Source: Phytophthora hibernalis | Taxonomy: Eukaryota > Oomycota > Peronosporomycetes > Peronosporales > Peronosporaceae | DNA length: 64,000 nucleotides | Reading direction: 5' to 3' | Assembly: GCA_012656075.1 (NCBI GenBank) | Contig: JAAKBF010000162.1 | Location: 1 to 64,000, forward strand | In this document: piece after piece, positions 54,021 through 64,000 of the stretch | How positions within the stretch are numbered: position 1 is the stretch's first letter | How the letters are laid out: each line of letters begins with the position of its first letter | The notes under the pieces: generated by a model | Databases searched by the model: none | Told to the model about the DNA's origin: nothing | Seen by the model: the letters and a program-made list of their open reading frames with translations, nothing else | Position numbers and translations under genes: made by a program

Positions 54021-54779
54021 GGCGGACTCGTAGCTTGCATATAGTGTTATGACCGGCTTATTGCGAGGTGATACATGTAACACATTTGCCTGCATGAATT
54101 CAATGGAGAATCTCTCGTTAACGTTGATGTTTTGTGTTGCACTCCTGTCTGGAATCCTGGTGACGCCGACTGAACTGTGGCTGGAATGCGTCTTCGAGGC
54201 ATGAAACTTCAACCTCAGTCTTCAACCTCAGTCTCAGCTGTAAGATCGTCACTTGAAATGTTGAAGTTTTCATATTGTAGTTTTCCTATTGGGAGGATGG
54301 TGTCGAAGTCTTATCCGGTGCAAGGCTGCGATTCTCCCAGCTGAGCCGTGCGTTGAAGGCAATCATGTGGCTGCGTAAACTCTCCATTTAGTGTGTCAGA
54401 CACCAAATCCAGTTTCTTTCGCAGCCACCGCCCCATCCACGTTCCACGGTAACACTCTATGGCCACCGATTGGACAAAATCCGAGGTGATGGGAGAGCAG
54501 CTGGTGTGCGCCACACCACAACCTTTCATCTCCCATCCCCCACCACATCACATCTCCCACGTCCATCAGTAATCAAAGTCATATTTCTATCCTCTCACCT
54601 TCTTTACCAATTCTACCGCCTCCCAAAACACAACTATAAACAGGTATCCATCTCCCCAACTCCCTCTATACCCTTATGATGAGTCGTCTATAAAAAGCTC
54701 TGTCTCTCTCAGCTATTCAGCATCACTAGCCAGACAGAGGACGAGCTGCACCAAAGAGCACAGACCTCCTTCCTGCGTC
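54021..54779. other. Promoter region of the Arb2-kinase gene
   Basis: No gene. The part from about 54480 to 54660 is CT-rich (CATCTCCC, CCCACCACATCACATCTCCC words), as is common upstream of oomycete start sites. A short tandem word, TTCAACCTCAGTC, is doubled at about 54208-54235. Confidence 0.45.
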
Positions 54780-57454
54780 ATGATCAAGGTCAAGTGGGAC
54801 TCCACGTACAAACCAACAGGGGGCAATGGCACCACCTCCACCCCGCTCCTCCTGCACCTGCAGCCGAACGTCCTACGCTCACGGCCTTAATGGACGGCAT
54901 CGTCATCTCCAGCACCAGCAGCACCAGCAGCAATGCCACTGTAAGACGTCCCCCATGCCCAGATGGGACATGGGCACCATATCAGAGGACACGATGCCTG
55001 CAGCCTTCACGGCGGCGTCTGCTGGTTGGTCCAACGACAAGTTTGAGCTCACAGAAGGTGGTGAAGTTCGCAGCAGAAGCTCCAGACAACGCATCTCCAA
55101 GCAGGAGATCCGAGAACATGGAGAGGAAGTGCTCAGAGGTCTTATAGACCACGTGCACACTCGCATGCTGCAGGAGCTTCTGTTCCTGGAGCAGGCCATC
55201 CCTCCACTCGAGTTCGAACGCAGCTCAGTCGAATCCGGCTTCGACCCGGGAGCCAGCACTGCAGGCAGCACCAGCAGCTCCGTGCGATCCAGTTCCTCCA
55301 GCATCTGCTCCACCAACGACGGATTCCGCATGATGATCGACACGGACGAGCCGCGCTGCATCTTCCACACGAGCAAGAACTTCAGTGTGGCCGAGAAGCT
55401 GCTGGTCTACGTGTGTTCCTTCCGGGGCTTGAGTTGCGGCATTTGGAGCCGTAGTGTGTTGCTGAAAGATGGAGTTCAAGTAGGATCTATGCTGCCGTAC
55501 TTCCAGAAGGCCATTGCAGCTGGATATGGTGTGCTGGTCATGAACCCCAACATGAACACGCAGTTGATGGTGACTCCTGATGGGACCGTGGAGAAGATGC
55601 CGATTCGAGGATCCAGTAATGCAGAAGACCACTGCGACCACGTGTGGCGCAACTACATTTTCCTCGGCGGCGCACAAGGTGCACTTTATCGCGTACGGAT
55701 ATGGAGGTGTGTTGGTGACGCAGCTCATTGCCAAGTACCGCTATGAGCTCAAGAGTAGACTGGGCAATGTTGCTTTCATTGAGAGCTCACACAAGATCGA
55801 CCCGTCTTGGAACTCGGGATTCAAGAGGTTCTTCTCTCAGCACAGCATCTCTTGGTCCAGGTCGGACTTCCCACTCAACACGGAACTTAGTCGTGACGCT
55901 ACAGCGTTCGCATCCAGTGGTGGCCCGAGCGGTACAGGAACAACGACCAGCAGTGACGATACATACTCGGCCACGGAGTCGTCGCCGTCATCTCGTTCGC
56001 CGAAGAGCCCAAGTGCCGCACAACTGACAGGATTCGGCTGTATCTGTTTGTCTGCGGGTCCTTGTGAGGGCCCCAACGAAAGTCCTGCGTACACGACGAA
56101 GGCTGTTTTGGATACAGTGTTCGCGTTCCTTGCGTCACCAACACCTTACGAATTCCAGCGTCGCGCCGCGCGCGAGGTGCGTCTGAATACACTCCTGGAG
56201 GAGCAGCAGCAAGCCAGAGCAAAGGGCCACGTTACTCACGGTGGCGATAAAGGAAAACCTCCTCGGGATCAGGGCACCCGGGCGCGCAAGCCATCAGTAT
56301 ATGACGCTGTGTTAGGAGGCGCTGCTGGAGGCGCTTCTCGAGAGCTGAAGCCGCGTGAGTATGATTCGTTGACAATCGATGATTTCGATCTCCTCCGCGT
56401 GGTGGGTCGTGGTGCCTTTGGTAAGGTGATGTTAGTCCGGCGTAAGGTTACCCATCAGCAGAAGGGAGCTCGGTTATTGAGCCCACGTACGATGATGGCA
56501 ATGGGCATGACCCCACAACAGATTGCAGGAGCTACAGGTGGCGAAAACGGCAAGGTGTACGCTATGAAGGTGATCAAGAAGGCTGCTGTGTTTGCTAAGA
56601 ACCAGGTGGAGCACACGAAGACGGAGCGGCGTATCTTGCAGGGTGTGGATCACCCCTTCATGGTGAAGCTGCGGTACGCTTTCCAGAACGATGCGAAGCT
56701 GTACTTCGTCATGGATTTCTACAACGGCGGTACGCTGCATTTCCACCTACGTCGTGCGATGCACTTCGATGAGGTACGCACTCGGTTCTACTCGGCTCAA
56801 CTCGTACTAGCCATCTCGCACCTTCACACATACAATATCGTGTACCGAGATCTCAAACCGGAAAACATCCTGCTTGATGACAAGGGCTTCATCGCGCTCA
56901 CGGACTTCGGTCTGTCGCACGACCACTTCGACAGCAAGGACGGTATGCAGACATTCTGTGGTACGCCGGAGTACATCGCACCCGAGCTCATCCGTCGTGT
57001 GCCGTACGGCAAAGCTGTGGATTACTGGTCGCTGGGCGTCCTCATTTTCGAGATGCTGGCGGGCTACACGCCGTTCTTCCACGCAAACCGCAAGCGCAAC
57101 TTCCAGAACATTGTCAAGCTCCCGCTTCGGTTCCCGTCCGAGTTTTCCGACGATGCCCGTTCGCTGCTGCGGGGCCTGATCTGCAGGAACCCTGCCAAGC
57201 GGCTCGGATCTGGTCCGTGTGGAGCTCAGGAAATCATGGACCACCCTTTCTTCAGCGAAGTAGACTGGGAGAAGCTGTATAAGCGTGACGTTCCCGTGCC
57301 CTTCAAGCCTGTGGTCAAGTCGGATGGTGAAGTCAACAATGTGCCCGAATTCTTCAAGCGGCAAGAGGTGGTGGACTCGGTGGTCTCTGATGCCCCCATT
57401 GGCAAAAGCCACGTTTTCCAGGGTTTCTCGTACACGGACCCGTACAACCTGTAA
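54780..57454 (+). CDS. Arb2-like domain fused to an AGC-type protein kinase
   Basis: From the ATG at 54780 (MIKVKWDSTYKPTGG). The N terminus crosses all three frames before 55000. Residues ~190-450 resemble the Arb2/FAM172A alpha-beta hydrolase-like domain: GSMLPYFQKAIAAGYGVLVM, DHCDHVWRNYIFLGGA, then KVHFIAYGYGGVLVTQLIAK, IESSHKIDPSW, and GFGCICLSAGPCEGPNESPA. The hydrolase elbow reads AYGYGG instead of the His-Ser-type AHSYGG, so the nucleophile is lost. A one-base shift lies near 55675. The kinase follows at about 56365-57280: GRGAFGKVMLVRRK, AMKVIKK (Lys), YRDLKPENILLDD, DFGLS, TFCGTPEYIAPELI. The C terminus carries a hydrophobic motif, FQGFSYTDPY. All catalytic residues are present, so the kinase should be active. 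Confidence 0.82.
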
Positions 57455-57825
57455 CAGCAGGAGAAGAAACAGTTTTAGTGGATGACCGAGGCCGCGTCTT
57501 TGATGTGCCAGCGTAGAACAGGGAGTGAGGAAGAAGAAAAACTAAATCGTGGAGTAAGATATCTAGCAAGCAAGCTACGATCAAGTGTACAAAGTGCGAG
57601 TCGATTCATCATACATGTCTTCTGTGGTACTTGGAGTATCATGAAATTTCGTTCGAAGAAATCAGCGTTTTGTTGTCTATCATGAAGGTTGAACGCTTAT
57701 GAGAGTCTTCATTGATGCCTCTGAAGCTGAACATGCACCTACTAATATCCGGATACGCTGCGGACACGTTCACATTACCATTTGTCGCTAGCTTCGGGTG
57801 CGTGGTAGCTGTCAGCACTATGCGC
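57455..57825. other. Convergent 3' intergenic region
   Basis: Lies between the ends of the kinase (+) and the carbonic anhydrase (-). No gene. It should hold both 3' untranslated regions. Confidence 0.5.
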
Positions 57826-58706
57826 TTAGTAGTACTTGATTTCACGGTCGTTCAGGGGCTGCGTGGGGCGGTTGTCGGAGGCGTCGTTGGTGGATGGGAG
57901 CTCCCCGTACAGTTTCTTCAGCGTGTGAAGCTCATCGTACGAGATCGGAACGGGGTTATTGAGCACCCACCAGTCGACGACTTCACTGCACGGAGGCGTG
58001 GTGAGGCTTCCGTTGTAGTTGAAAAGGTGGCTCTTGGCCACTAGGCCGTTGAGAAGCTGAGCGTAATCCACACCGCTGTCCTGCAGGTCGAACGTCTCGC
58101 CTCCAGTGTCCAAGTCGTTCCACAGGTTCTTGATGAAGGAGTTATTCTGCACGTCCTTCTGGGCGTCAAGGAAGACGCCTGTCACCAGGATCTTGCCATT
58201 GGCGTCCTTGTGGACGAAGTGGATCTCGGCATCGTAGTGGTACTCGTCGAGCGCGTGCTCCGATGTTGCGTGCACATGGAACTGCGCAAGCCCATACTCG
58301 CGCTCGTCGAAGTTGATCGACTTGACCGTGCAGTCTGCAACAAGAACACAACAAAAACTTCAGTCATCTTACCCAAAACGAACCAAAATAATCTCCACTC
58401 ACGCTCGTCTCCCTTGATCTCCCACTTGTACAAGTCCTCGAGCTTCTTGAGCGTGAACTTCTCACAGTTTCCTCCATACTTGAGTGGAGCGTGAGCCAGC
58501 CCCCAGTCGTCGTGGGACAACTCTCGCATCGGGATGTTGATCGGGGACTGGTGCTTTCCTCCACAGTTTGCGTACGACTCCTTCCAGTCCTTAGGACCCA
58601 GCTCCTCATCCGTCGTCTCCTTGTAGCCCCACTGGGTCGTCCCAGCTTGAATCGCAGCCAACGCCCCCGCAGCGAACATGAGCACACGTGACACCGGACC
58701 TATCAT
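57826..58706 (-). CDS. Alpha carbonic anhydrase, secreted
   Basis: 270 residues after removing one 68-bp intron at 58335-58402 (GTGAGT...TTGCAG); exon lengths 304 and 509 bp give a clean frame. The N terminus MIGPVSRVLMFAAGALAAIQ is a signal peptide. The alpha-CA pattern is complete: GGKHQSPINIP, the zinc ligands in AQFHVHATSEHALDEY and DAEIHFVHKD (three His), NYNGSLTTPPCSEVVDWWVL with the substrate-gate Thr, and LYGELPSTNDASDNRPTQPL. The enzyme hydrates CO2; a secreted form fits pH or CO2 handling at the cell surface. No frame damage is seen. The start codon overlaps the stop of a short upstream frame (ATGA). Confidence 0.95.
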
Positions 58707-58900
58707 CTTTTCAACGCCTTAGTCTTCTCAGCTGTGAATTCGAAAATGACATCCAGGAGATCCTCTCGATAGACTTCTCCACACAGACCCTTTGAAAGAT
58801 ATCGACCCAAAACGCTATCCAGTCGCCTATTGACGGTCGACAATTGCCGTGGAGCGTCGTGGCGCCTCCAAAGTGCTGTCTGCCAGCCGTCCATTGCCAA
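58703..58900 (-). CDS. Short ORF upstream of the carbonic anhydrase, 4-bp overlap
   Basis: A 65-codon frame, MAMDGWQTALWRRHDAPRQL ... FEFTAEKTKALKR, whose TGA overlaps the carbonic anhydrase ATG in the string ATGA. It may be an upstream ORF in the 5' leader, an independent small gene or chance. The composition (amphipathic, charged C-terminal helix) looks somewhat like real coding. No family recognised. Confidence 0.35.
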   Translation of the reverse strand: MAMDGWQTALWRRHDAPRQLSTVNRRLDSVLGRYLSKGLCGEVYREDLLDVIFEFTAEKTKALKR

Positions 58901-59051
58901 GATCGGATCTCAACGTCGTTTCATGTGATCTACGTGCTGTAAGCCATAAATAATAAAAAACGTAGCGTAAAATAAATTTCGTATTATTTTAAACATGTGT
59001 TCGCCACACTACATATTATTTTAAGCCACTCTACGTATTATTTCGACCAGA
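58901..59051. promoter_or_regulatory. Compact bidirectional promoter with a repeated ATTATTT word
   Basis: The 151 bp between divergent genes. It contains the word CTACRTATTATTT (or a close variant) at about 58979, 59010 and 59031, in an otherwise AT-rich stretch, ending 10 bp before the ATG of the small + strand gene. Confidence 0.4.
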
Positions 59052-59339
59052 ATGAGCGGCGCTCCGGGAATGATGGCGGGTGGCCCTCGCCGCGGCGTGA
59101 ACGTGGGTGGCGGCAGCTCCACAGGTCGTGCCGCCTTCGCTCTATGTGGTGGACTGGCGGGAGCCTATTACGGGTTTTACCTGCAGAGCAAATACATGGA
59201 AGAGCGTAAAGTACGTATTTACGTTTTATCCATATTGTTGGATATTATCCAACTCACCTTTGGCATATAACAGGTCGCTGCGCTGGTGGAGACGGAAGCA
59301 CGCAAGCGGCTGGAACAGGAGAAAAACATGCAAAAGTAA
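59052..59339 (+). CDS. Small single-pass membrane protein with one intron
   Basis: 74 residues in two exons: 59052-59210 and 59274-59339, with intron 59211-59273 (GTACGT...TAACAG, 63 bp) in phase 0. The Gly/Arg-rich N terminus (MSGAPGMMAGGPRRGVNVGG) is followed by a hydrophobic segment (AAFALCGGLAGAYYGFYLQS) and a charged C-terminal helix (VAALVETEARKRLEQEKNMQ). The layout resembles small inner-mitochondrial-membrane proteins, but no family is recognised. It ends 39 bp from the probable stop of the convergent coiled-coil gene. Confidence 0.65.
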
Positions 59340-59377
59340 CGGAACTTTGAACTTCTGTGATAAATATTATCGCTTTT

Positions 59378-62300
59378 TCAACTTGCAATTGTTGGAAGTG
59401 AAACTTCCCGAACAGCGGAGACTAGTAGCAACATTTGCTTTTGCTGCTGAACCAAAATCTCGACCAGTTTTCGCTCCATGGCACGCATTTCTTGCTCTTT
59501 TTCTTCTCTTCGAGCTCGAAGTGAGCCCAAAGTTTGGTCCACGGTCCGAATTTCAGACTTTTCTTCTCGATCCGTTCCAAAAGAGCTTCAAACTCTTCGT
59601 TCAGTCGGCGTTTCTTAGCTATCACTGCCATGTTGAGAGATCCGTTGCTATTGGATTGCAACATGAGGTCACGGAGTGAAGTTTCGATGGTTTGAGCTTC
59701 AGTTTGTAGAGTTTCGATATCCCCTTCCAAAGTCATTTTCATCTCTTCGACTTCTTCCAGTTGTTTCGTGACAATTGAGATTTCGTTGGATAATACGGCA
59801 CTGGAGCTGCGATGAGCGATCAGTTCATCGCGCTTGTAGTTGGTGAGGGTTTGGGTCATTTCACCGTGTTGAGTCTGAACTTTTGTCCAAGTTTCGTGAA
59901 TTCGGGCCACGAGGTCTTTCCAGTGTGATTTTTCGTCGACTAACTCTGTTTTGAGTTGACTGCATTTAGTTTCCATCTCGGTTCGAGAGTTATGGTGCAA
60001 TTGAACTTCCTCTGTGATTTTCCTCTGTGCACGCATTACGAGGTGGAGGATGTGGAAAGCAGCTTGTTTCTGCTGCGTTTTGAAGTTTTCTTGTGCGTCG
60101 AATTGAGCGTCTTCGGTTTCTTCAAGTGCAGAGCGGAGAGAGAGGAGTTCGCCCTCGAGGTGCTCCTTTTGCCTTTTCAGCTCGGTCATGGCACGTTCCA
60201 CTTGCACGATAAGCTTTTCCGAGTCGTCTTGGACTTGTGCAATGGCGTCCTCTTGCTCGCGAAGTAGCCGTACTTCTTGGTCACTAAGTCGTTCCTCCAA
60301 TTGACGCGAGAAACTGACTTCAAGCTGCTTTGCCAACGCTATCTTCTCATTCTCAAGTTCTTCTCGCAGTGATTGGAGTTCTTGCTCTTGTGCAATTGCA
60401 GCACTTGCTGCAAATTCTTCGAGTTTCGAGGTCCAAACGTTTTCAAGCTCAACGCATTTTTGATCGTGATTTTCCCGAAGTTGTCGAAGAACTTCTTCCT
60501 TCTCGTCGGCCAAGGTAGCAACCAAGCTTGCTTTTTCCTCGACAAGTTTGTCCTCAAAATGAGTTCGCTGCTCTTCCAGGTTCTGTGTCCACTTCGCGTC
60601 CAGCTCTTGCTCGATCACTTCAGCACTAGCGTCGTAGTGCTCTTGGGCACGCTCTCGCTCACGTATCGTGATCTCATCTGTTAGAACCTGTATTTCTTGC
60701 GAGTGCTGCTCTTCCAATTGAGTTTTAAGCTCTGCAAGTTGTGCCTGGAATCGCATCTCGTGGCGCTCCTCTGCTGCTCGGATCGCAGCAACGGCCTCGT
60801 GCTGAACCTTATCAAGCTCTTCCCGTTGTCTCTCTTTGATCTGCACTGCTGCTTGTTGCCACTCCTTCTCACGATCCTGTTGACCTTCATTGTACGCCAT
60901 CTTTTTCTCCACTTCCTGTCGTTCCTGAAGCTCCTCCATTGCACGCTGCCACTTCAAAGTACACTGAACCACTGCAGAGCCCTTGCGTTCATTCATCTCC
61001 TTCTGCATCGATACCAAGTGAGCGTTTGCCTTGAGATCGGCCTTGGCAACTGCGTCCTGGAGTACCTTCTCCTGAGACTGACGTAGATGATCAATTTCCT
61101 TTTGCCAACGCTGATCGATACTGGTGATTGCCTCTTCCATTTCGTTTTGATGTTTTTGCATCATCGCAGCCGTCTCAACTGAGCGGAAGCCTGCATATTG
61201 TTGGCTTTGATCTTCTGATAACATCGTAAGTCGAGCATCAAACTGCTTGGCCCGCTCATTCGTATCTGCGTCGTGAAGAGCCTGCATCACTGCTAGTTCA
61301 CGAGCGTGATCTACAACAAGTTTACTTGTCTCCGAACTCAACTGCTCCTCAAATTGATCCTGTTGAGCTTGAATCTCAGCGCGAAGCGCTGCCTCATCAC
61401 TAGTCCAGCACAATTGTTTGCTTTCCCAATCTGCTTTTAACGCTACAAACTCGTCCTCGAAAGTGCATGCCATCAAATCACACTTCTGTGTCATTTCTGC
61501 TAATTCCACTGCAAGTCGCGCATTATCCTGTTGAAGCTGCTGAGCTTGTTCCTGAAGTCCTTGGATTGTAGTTTCTGCGGTCACTTCGACAGACTTGGAG
61601 ATTGATTCCAACTTATCCTTCATCTGCTGCATCTGTGCCGCGTACATGGCCGTAAGATCCTCTTGTAGCTGAGACTTCTCCTGCTGGTAAAATTCATTTA
61701 GCTCTTCTCGATCTTGGTCATGCTGTTCTTTCATCTGTCGAATCGCTTCAAGACGCTCTTCGTGAAGTGTCTGTGTCATTTCGTCGCATTTTGCCATGTA
61801 GTCATCACGCAACCGCTCTTCAAGCCTTCCTAGCTCTTCAGCTCTACGTTTTTCTTGATTTTCTTGCAGGCGCGTGAGATTTGCATGAAGTTTTACGTGA
61901 GTGAAAGCACGGTACTGCGATCGCAAGCGCCACAATGCAACATATTCACTTAGCACCATGGCAAACGTAACGAATGCTTTCTCCTTCTTGGCTCGAACCT
62001 TTTCCTTCTCGAGCTTTTCTTCCAGCACGAGCATCTCTCCTTGAGTTGTTGCTAACTTACTCATGTACTCAGCATTCTCCGCTTCCAAACGCTTGATCTG
62101 CATAGTTTTCTCCTCCTCTATCGCTTTCAGCGAATTCTTCACTGCGGCCAGTGACTTTGACATTCTTTCACTCGCACTCTTTGCGTACGCTTGCTCTTTC
62201 ACGCTGTCTTCCTTTGCTGCCAATAATTGGGCACGCATCTCACTTACTTCGATTCTTGACTTGTCGATTTCATCGCGCTCAATCAGAGATTGCTCTCGTG

Positions 62301-64000
62301 TCTCGGCGAATTTTGTTTGCACTTCCTTCAGCTGTCGAGAGAGCAAGAGTTTTCCTTCCTCCAAGCACTCAATTGTTCCTCGGAGATCTTGATCTTGGCT
62401 TCGTTTTTCACTCACCAACGCACTTATTTTCTGCTCACGAACTTGCAAGGCTTCCTCCATGGCATCTTTCAACTCTTGAATCTCGTACTGAAGGTCCGTG
62501 ACCTGCTTTTGGCTTTTCTCCTTCAGTTCTTGTTGGCCTTCCAGTTGGCTCTTCAAGTATTGCCGCTCGTTGTCGAGCCGACGTAGCAAGGCCTCCATTT
62601 GAACTCGTTTGGTCTCTTCACTTGCATTCATCACACTCATAGAGCCATCCTTTGCAGAGTCTTGCTTACGCTCTTCTTGCAGAGTTTCCACTTGTCCTTC
62701 AGCATCGACAAGCTGACGAGTAAGGCGAACGTTCTCTTCAACCATCTTTTCCATCGCAAGCTTTGCATTTGCTTCTCTGGTTTTCCACATCGTAAGTTCC
62801 TGTACCAGATCCGTCACATTCGCCTGCAAAGTCACGAGCTTGCCTTGCATCGCAGCCTGTTGAGTGGTAAGAAGCTCCTTCTCTTGAGAGAACGCACTCT
62901 CAATTCTCTCGGCTTGTTTCTTAAAAACCTCTTCCTGTTCAGCCAACGCTTGGCGCTTATCAATCTTCATTTGCTCCATCGCATTGGTAATCTGAGCGAG
63001 ATGACTCCCAAGTTCCTCTTTACACTTCATCTCGGACGCAAGTTGGGCCTTTAAGTACTCCATCTTGTTGTTCAGATGCTTCTCCATTGCCTCAACATCT
63101 TGTTTAGCCACTGAAGCTGATGCAACCAAATTCGCGGTTCCTGCTGAGGACTGTCCTTGGTTTCGTTGTTGTAGCTTCAAAGTTGCGAGTTGACGTTCGA
63201 GACGCTGGTTCTTCTCTTCTAAACCCACCACCTTGTTCTTCGTCAAGTCTTCAAGCGCTGCCTTCGCGTTCTTCGTTTGTGTGGTGGCAACTTGCGCTTG
63301 GCTTTGAAGACTAAGCATTTGCATCTGCAAGTTCTCAGTCTGTTCTTTGGCGGAATGTTCACTTAGACGCAGCGTCTCCATATCAAGTTGATACTTCTCA
63401 TGCAGTTTCCTGAGCTCTGCTTGGTGAGCCTGAGCTACTAGTTTCTTCGCTTGATCTTTATCTCGGTTAGCTTGATCTAGTTGGAGATTTAACGAGTCGA
63501 TCGTCTCGATGAGGCGCGTGATTTCATCTGCTGAGCTGCTGTCACTAGTGTTCTGCTTTACTTTGCTCTGTTTTGAGTGGAAGTTGTACTCCAACTCCAG
63601 TAGCTGTTTTCGATAGTGATCGTCTTTTTCACGAAGCATTGCTGTGCATTGAGTTCGTGTTTGTAAAATCTCTTGCTCCAGTTTGCTTCTCCGCGCTTCG
63701 ACTCCTGCTAGCTTTTGTTTAGTTTGGGATAGTTCGATCTCCAAGCTAGTCACTCTTTCTGCAAAATGCTTGCCTTCACCCGTAGTTTGAGGAGTTAGAT
63801 TAGCTGTCGATTGTTGGTTGCTACGTCCATCGGTTGCTAAGGAACCATGATCGTTGTGACCACTTTTTTCTTGAACTTCGGTTCTGGAAGCGTAGATTGC
63901 AACGAAGGTAGCACGGATCGTTCTCGTGAGCTACTCAACCCGCTTGTAGGACGCTCCATGCTTTCATCCTGCTCAGGGCCATTTGAAGATCGTTTTTTAC
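59378..64000 (-). CDS. Giant coiled-coil protein, N terminus beyond the right end
   Basis: At least 1,500 codons of almost continuous heptad-rich Glu/Gln/Lys/Leu sequence, for example ELEELGRLEERLRDDYMAKC-like and EQHDQDREELNEFYQQEKSQ stretches. An aromatic break occurs at about 61870-61990 (FVTFAMVLSEYVALWRLRSQ, YRAFTHVKLHANL). The main frame ends at 59422, but in the next frame coiled-coil coding continues after an A4 run near 59567 (EIRTVDQTLGSLRARREEKE, AMERKLVEILVQQQKQMLLL) to a stop at 59378. At the right side an A6 run near 63862 also shifts the frame, and Ser/Pro-rich coding (MERPTSGLSSSRERSV) runs off the window. It is probably a centrosomal or ciliary-type structural protein; some C-terminal features recall long centrosome coiled coils, but I cannot name the family. 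Confidence 0.8.

Noticed and set aside
1..64000. tRNA, rRNA or other structured RNA genes
   Set aside because: No cloverleaf with A and B box sequences, nor rRNA-like conserved segments, was seen by eye; a covariance-model search would be decisive.

Overview
The window looks like nuclear DNA of an oomycete, most likely a Phytophthora-type peronosporalean. The reasons are short GT-AG introns of 55-90 bp, a bZIP factor joined to a PAS domain, START-FYVE proteins, secreted heme-thiolate peroxidases, single-repeat Myb factors with a THAQKY motif, DUF4246 proteins, MULE elements that carry a Ulp1 protease, and a Ty1/copia element. There is no bacterial-style operon organisation. Gene-rich stretches alternate with transposon blocks.

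Layout: 1-8.1 kb holds two paralogous multi-pass membrane proteins (one cut by the left end, one at 6.26-8.08 kb) around two paralogous START-FYVE genes. 8.5-12.8 kb holds a SET-like protein with an N-terminal hydrophobic segment, an OB-fold protein and a multi-exon gene with a nucleotide-binding-like motif. 13.6-18.4 kb is a nearly intact young copia retrotransposon with a 5-bp target duplication. 18.6-22.25 kb is a broken MULE with transposase and Ulp1 parts. 22.3-29.5 kb holds an unknown ORF, tandem MDP1-type phosphatases and tandem DUF4246 genes. 29.6-33.1 kb holds two Myb genes and a large inverted copy of one Myb promoter. 33.3-35.75 kb has two heme-thiolate peroxidases. 37.4-38.7 kb is the bZIP-PAS gene. 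39.4-49.4 kb is a transposon graveyard (hAT, Tc1/mariner, PIF/Harbinger, second Ulp1-MULE). 50-64 kb is a dense housekeeping block: a PX-PDZ-coiled-coil protein, an aldo/keto reductase, a fusion of an Arb2-like domain with an AGC kinase, an alpha carbonic anhydrase, a small membrane protein and a very long coiled-coil protein running off the right end.

Two themes run through the window. First, duplicated neighbours are common (membrane protein, START-FYVE, MDP1, DUF4246, Myb, peroxidase), which is birth-and-death evolution in small local arrays. Second, many otherwise well conserved reading frames, including those of the young copia element, are broken by single-base shifts, often at short homopolymers. 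I read this mainly as indel errors in the underlying assembly; true pseudogenisation remains possible for each gene. In-frame stop codons in the MULE, hAT and second peroxidase frames are better candidates for real decay. CDS limits below span these shifts and should be read as gene extents, not clean translations.
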